Position numbers and translations under genes: made by a program. Below are positions 42,826 to 52,095 of a stretch of 64,000 nucleotides of DNA, piece after piece. The first letter of the stretch is position 1, and each line of letters opens with the position of its first letter. This DNA comes from an uncultured Dorea sp. (GTDB lineage Bacteria > Bacillota_A > Clostridia > Lachnospirales > Lachnospiraceae): contig CAJTRM010000002.1 of assembly GCA_910578865.1 (NCBI GenBank), positions 151,874-215,873 on the forward strand. Reading direction: 5' to 3'. Under the pieces are notes generated by a model, which saw only the letters and a list, made by a program, of their open reading frames with translations, did no database searches and was not told where the DNA came from.

Positions 42826-44667
42826 TCATTTTTCCTGGTTTTCCTCAAACACCCGCATCGCCGACTCTTCCTCAAACTGCTTATCATACAGGTCACGGTA
42901 ATAACCTTCCTGCTGCAGCAGTTCCTGGTGGCTCCCTTGTTCGATCACCCTGCCGTCCTTTACCACAAGGATCAGGTCGGCATTGCGGATGGTAGAAAGC
43001 CGGTGGGCGATCACGAAGGAGGTGTGCCCCTGAAGCAGTCTCTGTGTTGCTTTCTGGATCAGCTGCTCCGTGGCAGTATCAATAGATGATGTCGCCTCAT
43101 CCAATACAAAGATGGCCGGATCAGCCAGAATTGCCCGCGCAAAAGAAATCAGTTGTTTTTCTCCTACCGACAGCCGGCCGCCGCTCTCTCCTACATCACT
43201 GTCATAGCCGTCCGGAAGCTTCCTTACCACAGCATCTGCCGACACGCTCCTTGCCGCGGCCTCAATCTCTTCATCTGTAGCAGACAGCCGGCCGTATCTT
43301 ATGTTTTCCCTCACGGTACCGGAAAACAGATGGGGATTTTGCAGCACATACCCGATCTGACTGTGGAGCCACAGCTGGGAGCGTTCCCGGTAATCTACCC
43401 CGTCAATCAGAATCCGGCCTTCTGTCGGTTCAAAAAAACGTCCCGCCAGATTTACCAGCGTAGATTTTCCTGCTCCTGTCTCTCCTACGATGGCCACATT
43501 CATCCCCGCCGGGATATGAAGATTAAAGTGTTCCAGCACATACTCTTTCCCGTCGGGATACATAAATGAGACATCTTCAAACACAATGTCTCCCCGGATT
43601 TTCTCCCAGTTCTCCCTCCTGGGCTCAAAATTATCCCCGTACCTGCGGATCACATCCTCCCGGTCTGTGACATTTGGTTCCTGCTCCAGAAGATCCATCA
43701 CCCGCTCAATATTGGCCTGGCAGGAAATCAGTTCAGCCAGAAGCCTTGCAAGCTGCTGGATGGGCTCAAAGATAATCACTGCATAAGAGATAAATACCGA
43801 TAACGTCCCGAGCTGCATGATCTCACTCTGCACCATATGTCCGCCCCGGTACAGCACATACGCGGCAGCCGCCGACCCAAAGAACAGGATGGTCGGAATG
43901 TAGACTGCATTTAGCTTCGCCGCCCGTCCCGCTGCATGCTTCATCTCCGAAGTCCTTTCAAAAAAATCCTTTTCGTTATCTCCCTCGATCACCATGCTCT
44001 TGGATGTCTTTACACCGGTAATACCTTCGTTGTATGCACTTGTGATCTGCGAATTGATCCGCCTGACCTTCCGGTTCCACTTCAAGATCCGGTTCTGAAA
44101 AAACGCCGTTATGACCGCAATGCATGGCACCACCAGTACAAGGATCAGCGCCAGTCTGATATTTAATACAAACATAATGACAAATACACTGACCACATAA
44201 AGCAGTGCCCAGAACATATCCACCAGCCCCCATGCGGTCATACCGGCGATCCTCAGGGTATCGCTCATAACCCTGGCATGGATATACCCCACCGGAGTCG
44301 TATTATAATAAGAAAAGGACAGCGTCTGCAAATGCTCGAACTGCGCCCATTTCAGATCCTTTCCGATACACATCTCAATGGTTGTAGCCGCATGCACCGA
44401 CCAATAGACCGATACCGTCTGCGCCACGATCACTCCTGCATAGACAAGGGCAAAAACTCCAATCCCCTCCAGGGTATCCCGGACAATGAAATGGTCGATG
44501 GCATAGCTCTGAAACAGCGGCACCAAAACATCCACTCCGGCAAGCAGAATATTCAGCCCCAATGTAACAGCAAAATACTTCTTATAAGGACGGAAAAAGG
44601 GAAGCATCTTCGCCCAGACCTTTATCTGAAACGGTTTGTTATATTCCTGCTCTTCATATGCTGCCAT
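42826..44667 (-). CDS. ABC exporter half-transporter, subunit with canonical ATP site
   Basis: A 613-residue type IV ABC exporter half with six membrane helices (about 20-330) and a C-terminal ATPase. Walker A is GETGAGKST, Walker B FVLDEATSSID with the catalytic Glu, and the signature is changed to LSVGEKQ. It forms a heterodimer with the overlapping upstream gene (14-nt overlap). In such pairs this Walker A/B combines with the normal signature of the partner to make the active site, while the opposite site is degenerate. The substrate is unknown; family members export drugs, peptides or lipids. Confidence 0.93.
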   Translation of the reverse strand: MAAYEEQEYNKPFQIKVWAKMLPFFRPYKKYFAVTLGLNILLAGVDVLVPLFQSYAIDHFIVRDTLEGIGVFALVYAGVIVAQTVSVYWSVHAATTIEMCIGKDLKWAQFEHLQTLSFSYYNTTPVGYIHARVMSDTLRIAGMTAWGLVDMFWALLYVVSVFVIMFVLNIRLALILVLVVPCIAVITAFFQNRILKWNRKVRRINSQITSAYNEGITGVKTSKSMVIEGDNEKDFFERTSEMKHAAGRAAKLNAVYIPTILFFGSAAAAYVLYRGGHMVQSEIMQLGTLSVFISYAVIIFEPIQQLARLLAELISCQANIERVMDLLEQEPNVTDREDVIRRYGDNFEPRRENWEKIRGDIVFEDVSFMYPDGKEYVLEHFNLHIPAGMNVAIVGETGAGKSTLVNLAGRFFEPTEGRILIDGVDYRERSQLWLHSQIGYVLQNPHLFSGTVRENIRYGRLSATDEEIEAAARSVSADAVVRKLPDGYDSDVGESGGRLSVGEKQLISFARAILADPAIFVLDEATSSIDTATEQLIQKATQRLLQGHTSFVIAHRLSTIRNADLILVVKDGRVIEQGSHQELLQQEGYYRDLYDKQFEEESAMRVFEENQEK

Positions 44668-46459
44668 CGGTCTGCTTCACCCTCCTTCTGTCATCATGAC
44701 TCATCTGGATATCATAGATCTGCCGGTAGATCCCTCTCCGGCCGATCAGTTCGTGATGTGTGCCGGACTCTTCCACGCGCCCGCGCTTCAGTACCATAAT
44801 TTCTGACGCCCCCATAAGCGTTGTGATTCTGTGGGAAATAAGAATTACCGTCGTGTCCTTCATATATTCTTTTAATGCCTTACGGATCAGGGCATCTGTC
44901 TGGGAATCCACCGCAGACAGCGAATCGTCAAACACGAGGATCGGAGCCTTCTTTAGCAGCATCCTTGCAATTGCCACACGCTGCCTCTGTCCCCCGGAAA
45001 GCGTCACTCCCCGTTCTCCCACGAGCGTGTCGTAGCCATCCGGGAAAGCCATGATGGCATCGTCGATACAGGCGATCTTCGCCGCTTCCCGGATCTCCTC
45101 GAACGTTGCCTCCGGATTGGCTGCGGCAATATTTTCCCCGATAGTCCTCGAATACAGGAACGGCTCCTGGAGCACCATCCCCACATTCCTGCGGAGTTCC
45201 TCCAGGGGAATATCCCGGATATCTCTGCCGCCGACAGTAATCCGTCCTTTCCCTTCCTCCAGTTCATAGAACCGGCTCAACAGCTGTACAATGGTAGATT
45301 TTCCGCTCCCTGTCCCGCCAAGAATTCCAAAGATACTGCCCTGACTGATCTGAAAGCTGACGTCTGTCAGCACCGGCTGTCCGGTCTCATACTGAAAACT
45401 GACATTTGAAAATGCAATGTCCCATGCCTTTTGTTCTGATTCCGTCTTTTCAAACCTGACCGGCCTTTCCTCCCCATAAGCCTCTTCTTCCGCCCGGATA
45501 ATGTAATCCACGCGTTCAAAGGATACACCGGCCTTACTCATATCGGAAAGGATGCGCCCAAGGCCGCGCACCGGCCATACCAATGTTGTATTATAGGAAG
45601 CAAACGCCACAAACTCTCCCACAGATATCGCTCCGTGCACTGCCTCCACTGCACCGAATACAATGACCGCTACTACCTGAAGCCCTGTGATCAGATCCCC
45701 TACGCCCCAATAGAGCCCTGACAGCGTCCCGAGCCTGATCCACAGACTGGCAAATGCATCATTTTTCTCCCGGAAGCGGTCCATCTCAAATTTCTCTCTT
45801 CCAAATGCCCTCACCACACGCACTCCGGTCGCATTTTCCTGAACTACCGTCGACAATTCTCCCTCCGCCTCATCCGCGTCCGTAAAACGTCTTGCGATCA
45901 AACGATAAAATACAGCCGAATATGCCGCCACGACAGGCACGAACAGCAAAACGACCAGCGACAGCTTCACATTCATAGAGACCATCATAGAAAAAGACAC
46001 GATGACCAGAAACACCGTACGAAATACCTCCAGAAGCTGAGTCACCACAAAGTTCCGGATAACCTCCACGTCAGAAGTACATCTCTGGATAATATCTCCG
46101 GTCTGATTCTTATCATGCCAGCTCATGGGAAGCTTCTGTACATGCACAAACAACATATCCCTCATATTTTTCGCAAAGCTTTCTCCTGCCATTGCCGTAC
46201 TGGACCGGCTCAGATACATGGCAATACCGGCCAGCACTGCAATACCGGCCAGTACAAGCGCCATCACCCACAAATGTTCTGCCAGATACGGATATCTGCC
46301 GTCCCCAAGCACAGAGTCGATGGTAAACCGGAAGATCTGCGGCGTCAGGGAATTCAGCGCCGTTGTCAGAAAAGAAGCTGCGACCGCTATGATAAAATAC
46401 CGTTTTGCACCCGTAAAAAACCGGGCAATCATTTTGTATTTTCTGTGTCCTTCCTTCAC
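44654..46459 (-). CDS. ABC exporter half-transporter, subunit with degenerate ATP site
   Basis: The partner half, about 601 residues, six membrane helices and an ATPase domain. Walker A is GGTGSGKST and the signature LSGGQRQR is canonical, but Walker B reads ILVFDDSLSAVD, where Asp replaces the catalytic Glu. This is the standard asymmetry of heterodimeric exporters such as BmrCD, TM287/288 and YheHI. I propose the GTG at 46459, because AGGAGG lies 7 nt upstream; the later ATG at 46432 and an earlier in-frame start are less well placed. Confidence 0.92.
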   Translation of the reverse strand: MKEGHRKYKMIARFFTGAKRYFIIAVAASFLTTALNSLTPQIFRFTIDSVLGDGRYPYLAEHLWVMALVLAGIAVLAGIAMYLSRSSTAMAGESFAKNMRDMLFVHVQKLPMSWHDKNQTGDIIQRCTSDVEVIRNFVVTQLLEVFRTVFLVIVSFSMMVSMNVKLSLVVLLFVPVVAAYSAVFYRLIARRFTDADEAEGELSTVVQENATGVRVVRAFGREKFEMDRFREKNDAFASLWIRLGTLSGLYWGVGDLITGLQVVAVIVFGAVEAVHGAISVGEFVAFASYNTTLVWPVRGLGRILSDMSKAGVSFERVDYIIRAEEEAYGEERPVRFEKTESEQKAWDIAFSNVSFQYETGQPVLTDVSFQISQGSIFGILGGTGSGKSTIVQLLSRFYELEEGKGRITVGGRDIRDIPLEELRRNVGMVLQEPFLYSRTIGENIAAANPEATFEEIREAAKIACIDDAIMAFPDGYDTLVGERGVTLSGGQRQRVAIARMLLKKAPILVFDDSLSAVDSQTDALIRKALKEYMKDTTVILISHRITTLMGASEIMVLKRGRVEESGTHHELIGRRGIYRQIYDIQMSHDDRRRVKQTDGSI

Positions 46460-46532
46460 AAATGTCCTCCTTCTGCATGTAAACATAAAATCCCGGGCAT
46501 ATGATATACACCCGGGATCACACTCTTAAACT

Positions 46533-46889
46533 TTATGCCAATTTCGCCTTTGCAGTTTCAGCCAATGCAGCAAATCCCTCTGCATCATTGACTGCCAGTT
46601 CTGCCAGCATCTTTCTGTTGATCTCAATATCAGCCAGTTTTAATCCATGCATCAGCTTGCTGTATGACAGACCATTCATCCTTGCTGCCGCATTGATACG
46701 TGCGATCCATAATTGGCGCATCTGACGTTTTCTCTGCTTTCTGCCCGCATATGCAGATGTAAGAGCCCTCATAACGGACTGCTTTGCAACTCTGTACTGT
46801 TTTGAGCGCGCGCCTCTATATCCTTTTGCTAACTTTAATGTTCTGTTATGTTTCTTTCTAGCGTTCATTCCGCCTTTGATTCTTGCCAT
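46533..46889 (-). CDS. rplT: 50S ribosomal protein L20
   Basis: Assembly protein of the large subunit, 118 residues, very basic. It begins MARIKGGMNARKKHNRTLK and contains RKQRKRQMRQLWIARINAA, which is diagnostic. In Firmicutes free L20 binds the operon leader and represses infC-rpmI-rplT; a leader with an attenuator lies upstream of infC. It is the last gene of the operon, and the ABC exporter genes follow after about 75 nt. Confidence 0.99.
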   Translation of the reverse strand: MARIKGGMNARKKHNRTLKLAKGYRGARSKQYRVAKQSVMRALTSAYAGRKQRKRQMRQLWIARINAAARMNGLSYSKLMHGLKLADIEINRKMLAELAVNDAEGFAALAETAKAKLA

Positions 46890-46922
46890 GTCTTATTCCT
46901 CCTTCAATACTTTTACGATATC

Positions 46923-47120
46923 TTACAGATATGGTAATACCTTTTTCATGTTCTTTACATTTGACTCATCCGTAATGATTGATTTTCTAAGATTTCTTTT
47001 TCTCTTTGTAGATTTCTTAGTCAAGATATGGCTTTTGTAAGCTTTGTTTCTTTTTAATTTTCCTGTACCTGTTTTTTTGAAGCGCTTTGCAGCTGCTCTA
47101 TTTGTTTTGATTTTTGGCAT
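46923..47120 (-). CDS. rpmI: 50S ribosomal protein L35
   Basis: A 65-residue basic protein starting MPKIKTNRAAAKRFKKTG, the family signature, and ending MKKVLPYL. It sits between infC and rplT in the standard order. Confidence 0.99.
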   Translation of the reverse strand: MPKIKTNRAAAKRFKKTGTGKLKRNKAYKSHILTKKSTKRKRNLRKSIITDESNVKNMKKVLPYL

Positions 47121-47155
47121 AATAATATTCCTCCTTATAATTTGTAAATTTATTT

Positions 47156-47650
47156 TTAACGTTTTTCAGTTAAAACCATACTCATACTCCTGCCTTCCTG
47201 TTTCGCAGGCTTTTCAATAACAGCAATGTCCGCAAGCAGCCCGGCAAAATCATCCAGAATGTGCTTGCTCTGCTGCATATGCGCCATCTCACGGCCGCGG
47301 AAACGCAGAGTAACCTTTACCTTATTCCCTTTGCTGATAAACTTCTTCGCATTATTCACCTTGGTATTGAGATCATTTGTGTCAATATTCGGTGAAAGGC
47401 GAACTTCTTTTACTTCGACAGTCTTCTGCTTTTTCTTTGCTTCCTTTTCTTTTCTTGCAAGCTCGTATTTGTATTTGCCGTAATCGATGATCTTACACAC
47501 CGGCGGCTGCGCCTTTGGAGCAATCTTCACAAGATCAAGTTCTGCCTCTTTTGCAAGCTTCATGGCGTCCTTTGACGACATAACACCCAACTGTTCTCCA
47601 TCTTCGCTTATCACACGAACTTCCTTATCTCTGATTTGTCCGTTAATCAT
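47156..47650 (-). CDS. infC: Translation initiation factor IF-3
   Basis: Binds the 30S subunit and checks start-codon and initiator tRNA pairing. The protein is at least 164 residues: N domain INGQIRDKEVRVISEDGEQLG, a lysine-rich linker around 70-90, and C domain with KVTLRFRGREMAHM. The ATG at 47650 has no good ribosome binding site. Four codons upstream, at 47662, an in-frame ATT follows a G-rich GGGGGTG by 7 nt and would add ISDL; AUU starts are a well-known self-regulating feature of infC in other bacteria, so translation may begin there. Confidence 0.96.
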   Translation of the reverse strand: MINGQIRDKEVRVISEDGEQLGVMSSKDAMKLAKEAELDLVKIAPKAQPPVCKIIDYGKYKYELARKEKEAKKKQKTVEVKEVRLSPNIDTNDLNTKVNNAKKFISKGNKVKVTLRFRGREMAHMQQSKHILDDFAGLLADIAVIEKPAKQEGRSMSMVLTEKR

Positions 47651-47662
47651 TAAATCACTAAT

Positions 47663-47846
47663 GTCCCTGCACCCCCATCATAAAAAATAAGTGAATAGCT
47701 CCAGACTATCCACCTAATATATCTACATGAAAAATCCTTCCTGACAGACAGGATTCTCAATTATCAATATCAAACCAATAGTCACCCGATTGTGCTATGG
47801 TGAGAGCGGATACTCTGCTTTGTTGTTTCTCACAAGTTATAATCTA
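47663..47846 (-). ncRNA. infC-rpmI-rplT leader (L20-type) with attenuator
   Basis: The transcript from the promoter at 47841-47869 has a ~180-nt leader with several stems (for example 47771-47800 and 47800-47835) and a terminator-like hairpin, AATCC...GGATT followed by five T on the minus strand (47730-47755). Position and structure match the Firmicutes L20 leader, in which L20 promotes premature termination. The exact Rfam match needs a covariance search. Confidence 0.75.
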
Positions 47847-47869
47847 ACATAGTTGTCTGCCGCTGTCAA
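47841..47869 (-). promoter_or_regulatory. Promoter of infC-rpmI-rplT
   Basis: TTGACA (47864-47869) and TAGATT (47841-47846) on the minus strand, 17 nt apart, with ATAAC following. Confidence 0.65.
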
Positions 47870-47921
47870 CAGATTGTTTTCTCTTTTTTTCGGCATTTTT
47901 CTTGTATTCCGTCTGTTTTTC

Positions 47922-47950
47922 TTGAAAAATTCCTTGTTTCATGGCATAAT
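47922..47950 (+). promoter_or_regulatory. Promoter of the NSS transporter gene
   Basis: TTGAAA (47922-47927) and CATAAT (47945-47950) are 17 nt apart, 53 nt before the ATG. GAGGAGG follows close to the start. Confidence 0.65.
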
Positions 47951-48003
47951 AGAACACAATCTATTTTTTATAGAGGTTCAATTATAATGAGGAGGGTTTT
48001 TAC

Positions 48004-49359
48004 ATGCAAAACAGAAGTAACTTTTCCAGCAAGCTCGGGTTCGTACTTGCAGCTTCCGGATCTGCAGTCGGCCTTGGCAACATCTGGAGATTCCCATATC
48101 TGGCGGCGCAATACGGCGGAGGAACATTCTTACTGATCTATCTGATCCTGGCGGTGACCTTCGGGTTCACTCTCATGATAGGTGAAATCGCACTGGGGCG
48201 TAAGACAGGTTTAAGCGCCATCGGAGCCTTTAAGGCGCTCGACAAACGTTTCAGTTTCCTCGGCATCCTTGCCGCTGCAGTACCGATCATCATCTTCCCT
48301 TACTATTCTGTAATCGGCGGATGGGTCATCAAGTATTTCTCTGTATTTATTACCGGAGGTGTACATGAGGCGGCCACAGATACTTATTTTACCGGATTCA
48401 TCAGCGGGGCATATGAACCGCTTGGGTGGTTCTTTATTTTCATGGCTGTTACTGCTGTCATCGTACTGTGCGGCGTAGAGCAGGGTATCGAAAATGTCAG
48501 TAAGGTGCTGATGCCGATCCTGGTTGTTTTAACCATCATAATTTCCGTTTACGGCCTTACCCTTGACGGCGCTATGGAAGGCCTGGTGTACTATATCAAG
48601 CCACATATGTCAGATGTATCCGCGAAAACGATCCTTGCGGCCATGGGACAGCTTTTCTATTCTATGTCGCTTGCAATGGGTATTATGGTAACCTATGGTT
48701 CCTACATGAAGAAAGACAACAACCTTGAAAGTTCTGTACGGCAAATCGAAATCTTTGATACCGGTATCGCATTCCTGGCAGGACTTATGATCATCCCGGC
48801 AGTATTCGCATTCTCAGGCGGAGACGAATCCATGCTGAATTCCGGCCCGGGGCTGATGTTCATCACTCTGCCGAAAGTATTTGCAAGTATGAAGTTCGGA
48901 GGCGTAATTGGTACTATCTTTTTTGTAATGGTACTTTTTGCGGCATTAACCTCAGCAATCTCCTTGATGGAGACGATCGTATCTATCTTCCAGGATAAAT
49001 TCCACTGGAACCGCAGAAACACTTCCATCTTTGTTGCAGTGCTTTCATTTATTATAGGAGTTCCGTCATCTATGGGCTTCGGACCATTAAGCTTTATCTC
49101 CTGGATGGGCATGTCCGTACTTGATATCATGGACTTCGTAAGCAACAGTGTATTAATGCCGATCGTAGCATTCTTCACATGCATTTTCATCGGATTTATT
49201 ATCAAACCTTCTACAATCTCAGAAGAGGTAAGAGCTACCAACGGCAAGTTTTCCGGCGAAAAGCTTTTTACTGTAATGATCAAATGGATTGCACCGATCT
49301 TCCTGGTACTTGTTCTTGCAAGTTCCGTTGCAAACGCATTCGGATGGTTTAAGATTTAA
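48004..49359 (+). CDS. Sodium-dependent transporter, NSS/SNF family
   Basis: A 451-residue Na+-coupled transporter with about 11-12 membrane helices. The opening FVLAASGSAVGLGNIWRFPYLA is the diagnostic helix 1 (unwound sodium and substrate site). Bacterial NSS proteins such as LeuT, TnaT and MhsT carry amino acids, often hydrophobic or aromatic ones; the substrate here is unknown. It has its own promoter and a bidirectional terminator shared with degV. Confidence 0.95.
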   Translation: MQNRSNFSSKLGFVLAASGSAVGLGNIWRFPYLAAQYGGGTFLLIYLILAVTFGFTLMIGEIALGRKTGLSAIGAFKALDKRFSFLGILAAAVPIIIFPYYSVIGGWVIKYFSVFITGGVHEAATDTYFTGFISGAYEPLGWFFIFMAVTAVIVLCGVEQGIENVSKVLMPILVVLTIIISVYGLTLDGAMEGLVYYIKPHMSDVSAKTILAAMGQLFYSMSLAMGIMVTYGSYMKKDNNLESSVRQIEIFDTGIAFLAGLMIIPAVFAFSGGDESMLNSGPGLMFITLPKVFASMKFGGVIGTIFFVMVLFAALTSAISLMETIVSIFQDKFHWNRRNTSIFVAVLSFIIGVPSSMGFGPLSFISWMGMSVLDIMDFVSNSVLMPIVAFFTCIFIGFIIKPSTISEEVRATNGKFSGEKLFTVMIKWIAPIFLVLVLASSVANAFGWFKI

Positions 49360-49380
49360 CAAACAGGCTGGTCATAAAAT

Positions 49381-49410
49381 AAACAGGTCACCGCTGCCGG
49401 TGACCTGTTT
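49381..49410. terminator. Bidirectional terminator between the NSS gene and degV
   Basis: A 13-bp stem AAACAGGTCACCG/CGGTGACCTGTTT with TTTATTTTTATC after it on the plus strand and TTTATTTTATG on the minus strand. It serves both convergent genes. Confidence 0.9.
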
Positions 49411-49414
49411 ATTT

Positions 49415-50278
49415 TTATCTTTTTCCTCCCATGAAGAAGATCGCTAACACCCCGGGGCCTGTATGGCTCCCGATTACCGTTCCGATATTATTGATCAGGA
49501 TATTCTCAACGCCCATCTTCTCACGCGTCAGCTGTGCCAGATACTCCGCTTCATCCAAGCAGTCCCCATGAGTGATCATAACAATATCATTATCCCATCC
49601 TTTCGATTGCTCCACGGCCATATCAATAATCTTATGGATAGATTTCTTACGTCCGCGCTCTTTTCCGATGACCTGAAGCTTTCCGTTATCATCCATATGG
49701 ATAATCGGCTTAATCTGAACCATAGTCCCCAGTACGGCTGCTGTTTTGGAAACGCGCCCTCCTCTCTGCAGATGATTTAAATCATCCACAGTGATATTGT
49801 GACAGATATGCAGCTTGTTTTCTTCTACCCACTGAGCCACCTCATCAATACTTTTCCCTTCATTCTTTAACTTCAGGACATAATACAGAAGCACACCCTC
49901 ACCGAGACATGCACACAGAGAATCTATCACAATGATCTTCCTGTCCGGATATTCCTCCCGAAGTTCTTCGGCAGCTATCCGCATACTGTTATACGTACCA
50001 CTGAGCCCCGAAGAAAATCCAAGATGGAGAACGTCCTTCCCTTCTTTCAAAAACGGCTCCAGCCCCTTCCTTGCTTCTTCCGGATTGACCTGTGTCGTAA
50101 CTGCCTGCTTTCCTTCCCGAAGCTTCTGAAAAAACTCCCTGGAAGGCAGCCCCGACATATCCTCATACGTTTCACCGTCTATTGTATATTTTAACGCAAT
50201 TACCGAAATTCCCCGCTCTTTCAGCCATTTCTTCGGTAAATCAACTGTACTGTTTACTGTAACCGCATAATCACCCAT
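49415..50278 (-). CDS. DegV family fatty-acid-binding protein
   Basis: A 287-residue DegV protein. The fold binds a fatty acid in a cleft; some members (FakB) present it to a fatty-acid kinase for lipid synthesis, while many are of unknown role. Conserved parts are VNSTVDLP with the ligand Ser/Thr, FSSGLSGTYNS, and IDSLCACLGEG. The start at 50278 has AAAGGAGG 7 nt upstream; seven extra in-frame codons exist farther up. No fakA gene is in the window. Confidence 0.93.
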   Translation of the reverse strand: MGDYAVTVNSTVDLPKKWLKERGISVIALKYTIDGETYEDMSGLPSREFFQKLREGKQAVTTQVNPEEARKGLEPFLKEGKDVLHLGFSSGLSGTYNSMRIAAEELREEYPDRKIIVIDSLCACLGEGVLLYYVLKLKNEGKSIDEVAQWVEENKLHICHNITVDDLNHLQRGGRVSKTAAVLGTMVQIKPIIHMDDNGKLQVIGKERGRKKSIHKIIDMAVEQSKGWDNDIVMITHGDCLDEAEYLAQLTREKMGVENILINNIGTVIGSHTGPGVLAIFFMGGKR

Positions 50279-50303
50279 ATCGTTTCCTCCTTTTTCCATT
50301 CTG

Positions 50304-51677
50304 TTACATTATACCATCTTCACCCATATTACGCAAAACCCTTTTCACTGTAATCGTAAATAAAATGCTTGTAGCAATAACCGATGTGACATCTGCAATC
50401 GGTTCCGCCACATAAATTCCTGTGACTCCCAGAAACTTAGGCAGGATAATTGCCAGCGGGACCAACAGGACCACCTTCCTTAACAAAGCAATAAACAAGG
50501 ATACCTTTGCCTGCCCCAGGGCAAGAAACGTTGACTGGCATGCAGACTGGATCCCGAAGATCGTAATTCCAAGGAAATAGATCGGCATCACTTGGCAGGT
50601 AAGCTCAATCAGAGCCTGATTGCCGGTAAATATGCTTGCATACAGAGAAGGAAACAGCACTGCAGCACCGCCAAGCAAAAATGTACCCGAAAAGCAAATA
50701 CCAATCAGACGTATGAATACCCCTTTTACCCGTTCTCTGTTACCGGCCCCGTAATTATAACTGATGATGGGCTGCACTCCCTGCGTAATCCCCTGTACAG
50801 GAATAACAATGACCTGCATAACACTGGTCATGATAGACATAGTTCCCACATACAGGTCTCCTCCATAACGCTGAAGCCCGGAATTCAAGGTAACGCTTAC
50901 CAGGCTTTCTGTACTTTGCATAATAAACGGAGAGATGCCGAGCCCTGCAATCTGTTTTATAATCTCACCTTTCAGACGTATATTCCGGAATTGCAGCCGG
51001 ATAACGCTCTTTTCTGACGTGAGGAACCGGACCACCCAGAGTGCACTGAGCGCCTGAGAAATAATCGTTGCCAGCGCCGCCCCCTGTACTCCCAGTCCAA
51101 ATAAAAAAATCAAAACAGGATCAAGCACAATATTTACTACTGCTCCGATCAGCACGGAAAGCATCGCAATCTTTGCCTCCCCCTGGCCGCTGATAAATGT
51201 ATTAAGTCCAAGAGCGAACTGGACAAAGATCGTCCCCACCAGATAAATGCCTATATAACCCTCTGCATAAAGGATTGTACTGTCACTCGCACCAAATGCA
51301 TACAGAACCGGTCTCTTAAACACAGAGAACCCGGCGGTAAGCAAAATCGAAAAGATAATGATCAGTCCTGCAGAATTCCCGAGGATAGTTTCTGCCTCCT
51401 CATAGTTCTTCCTCCCAAGCTGGATGGACGCAAGAGGCGCCCCTCCCATTCCCGCAAATGCACTGAAGGCCGAGATCAGCATAATGATCGGGAATGAAAC
51501 CCCGACGCCGGTCAGCGCCAGATCCCCGTATCCTGCAATATGCCCTATATATATCCGATCCACAATATTATAAAGCAGATTGATCAGCTGCGCCGCCACC
51601 GCAGGGACAGCCATAGACGCCATAAGTTTCCCAAGCGGCGCATTCCCGAGCCGCTCTTCTTTTATTTTTTCTTCCAT
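50304..51677 (-). CDS. MATE family efflux transporter
   Basis: A 457-residue multidrug and toxin extrusion protein with 12 membrane helices in two similar halves. Helix 1 begins LGKLMASMAVPAVAAQLINLLYNIVDRIYIG, typical of the DinF/NorM-like branch in Firmicutes. Substrates are unknown; cation-coupled export of drugs or metabolites is the usual role. It starts just after the bipartite palindromic element at 51710-51984 and may use a promoter within or beyond it. Confidence 0.93.
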   Translation of the reverse strand: MEEKIKEERLGNAPLGKLMASMAVPAVAAQLINLLYNIVDRIYIGHIAGYGDLALTGVGVSFPIIMLISAFSAFAGMGGAPLASIQLGRKNYEEAETILGNSAGLIIIFSILLTAGFSVFKRPVLYAFGASDSTILYAEGYIGIYLVGTIFVQFALGLNTFISGQGEAKIAMLSVLIGAVVNIVLDPVLIFLFGLGVQGAALATIISQALSALWVVRFLTSEKSVIRLQFRNIRLKGEIIKQIAGLGISPFIMQSTESLVSVTLNSGLQRYGGDLYVGTMSIMTSVMQVIVIPVQGITQGVQPIISYNYGAGNRERVKGVFIRLIGICFSGTFLLGGAAVLFPSLYASIFTGNQALIELTCQVMPIYFLGITIFGIQSACQSTFLALGQAKVSLFIALLRKVVLLVPLAIILPKFLGVTGIYVAEPIADVTSVIATSILFTITVKRVLRNMGEDGIM

Positions 51678-51709
51678 ATTGATATCCTCTTCTCTTCACA
51701 AACTTTCTC

Positions 51710-51984
51710 TACCCTCAGTGTACAAGGGGACACACGGTTTCGCACCACAGATTTGCGATTCTGCTGCGTTACTGTCGTTCAGCGTACGTCCAGTACGCTT
51801 CATTCCAGTGCCTTGCAGAAGCGCAAATCTGTGGCGCAAAACTCCTCAGGACCCCAAGTACCGTCTTTGGGTGGCTGACAAGGCAACGGAATGAGGCGTA
51901 CTGGACGTACGCCGATTGACGTTAACGCCGACAGCCGCCAAAAGACGGTACTTGAGGCGTGTATCCCTTTGTACACTGAGGGTA
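51710..51984. repeat. 275-bp bipartite palindromic element with paired hairpin modules
   Basis: The 27-nt ends (51710-51736 and 51958-51984) are inverted repeats matching 25 of 27. Inside are two hairpin modules. Module A: 51742-51764 pairs with 51815-51837 (21 of 23). Module B: 51856-51877 pairs with 51932-51953 (20 of 22). Each encloses a small perfect dyad (51782-51798 and 51895-51913). The two inner cores are inverted copies of each other over about 45 bp, while the module arms differ. The element can fold as a three-way cruciform. No target duplication and no coding sequence are clear. It is probably a non-autonomous mobile repeat or structured DNA/RNA unit. Confidence 0.8.
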
Positions 51985-52095
51985 TTCTACCACGAATACA
52001 AATATATGTAAACGCAGGTCTCCCGTCGGCGCGCAGCAAAAGGGAGAAAACCTTGTGATCTTCCCCCTTCCTTCTCCGCCGTTTCGCAGGCAGGT

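Noticed and set aside
51540..52039. Short frames across the 275-bp palindromic element
   Set aside because: They are translated from inverted repeats, overlap each other on both strands, and have no ribosome binding sites; the region is structural, not coding.
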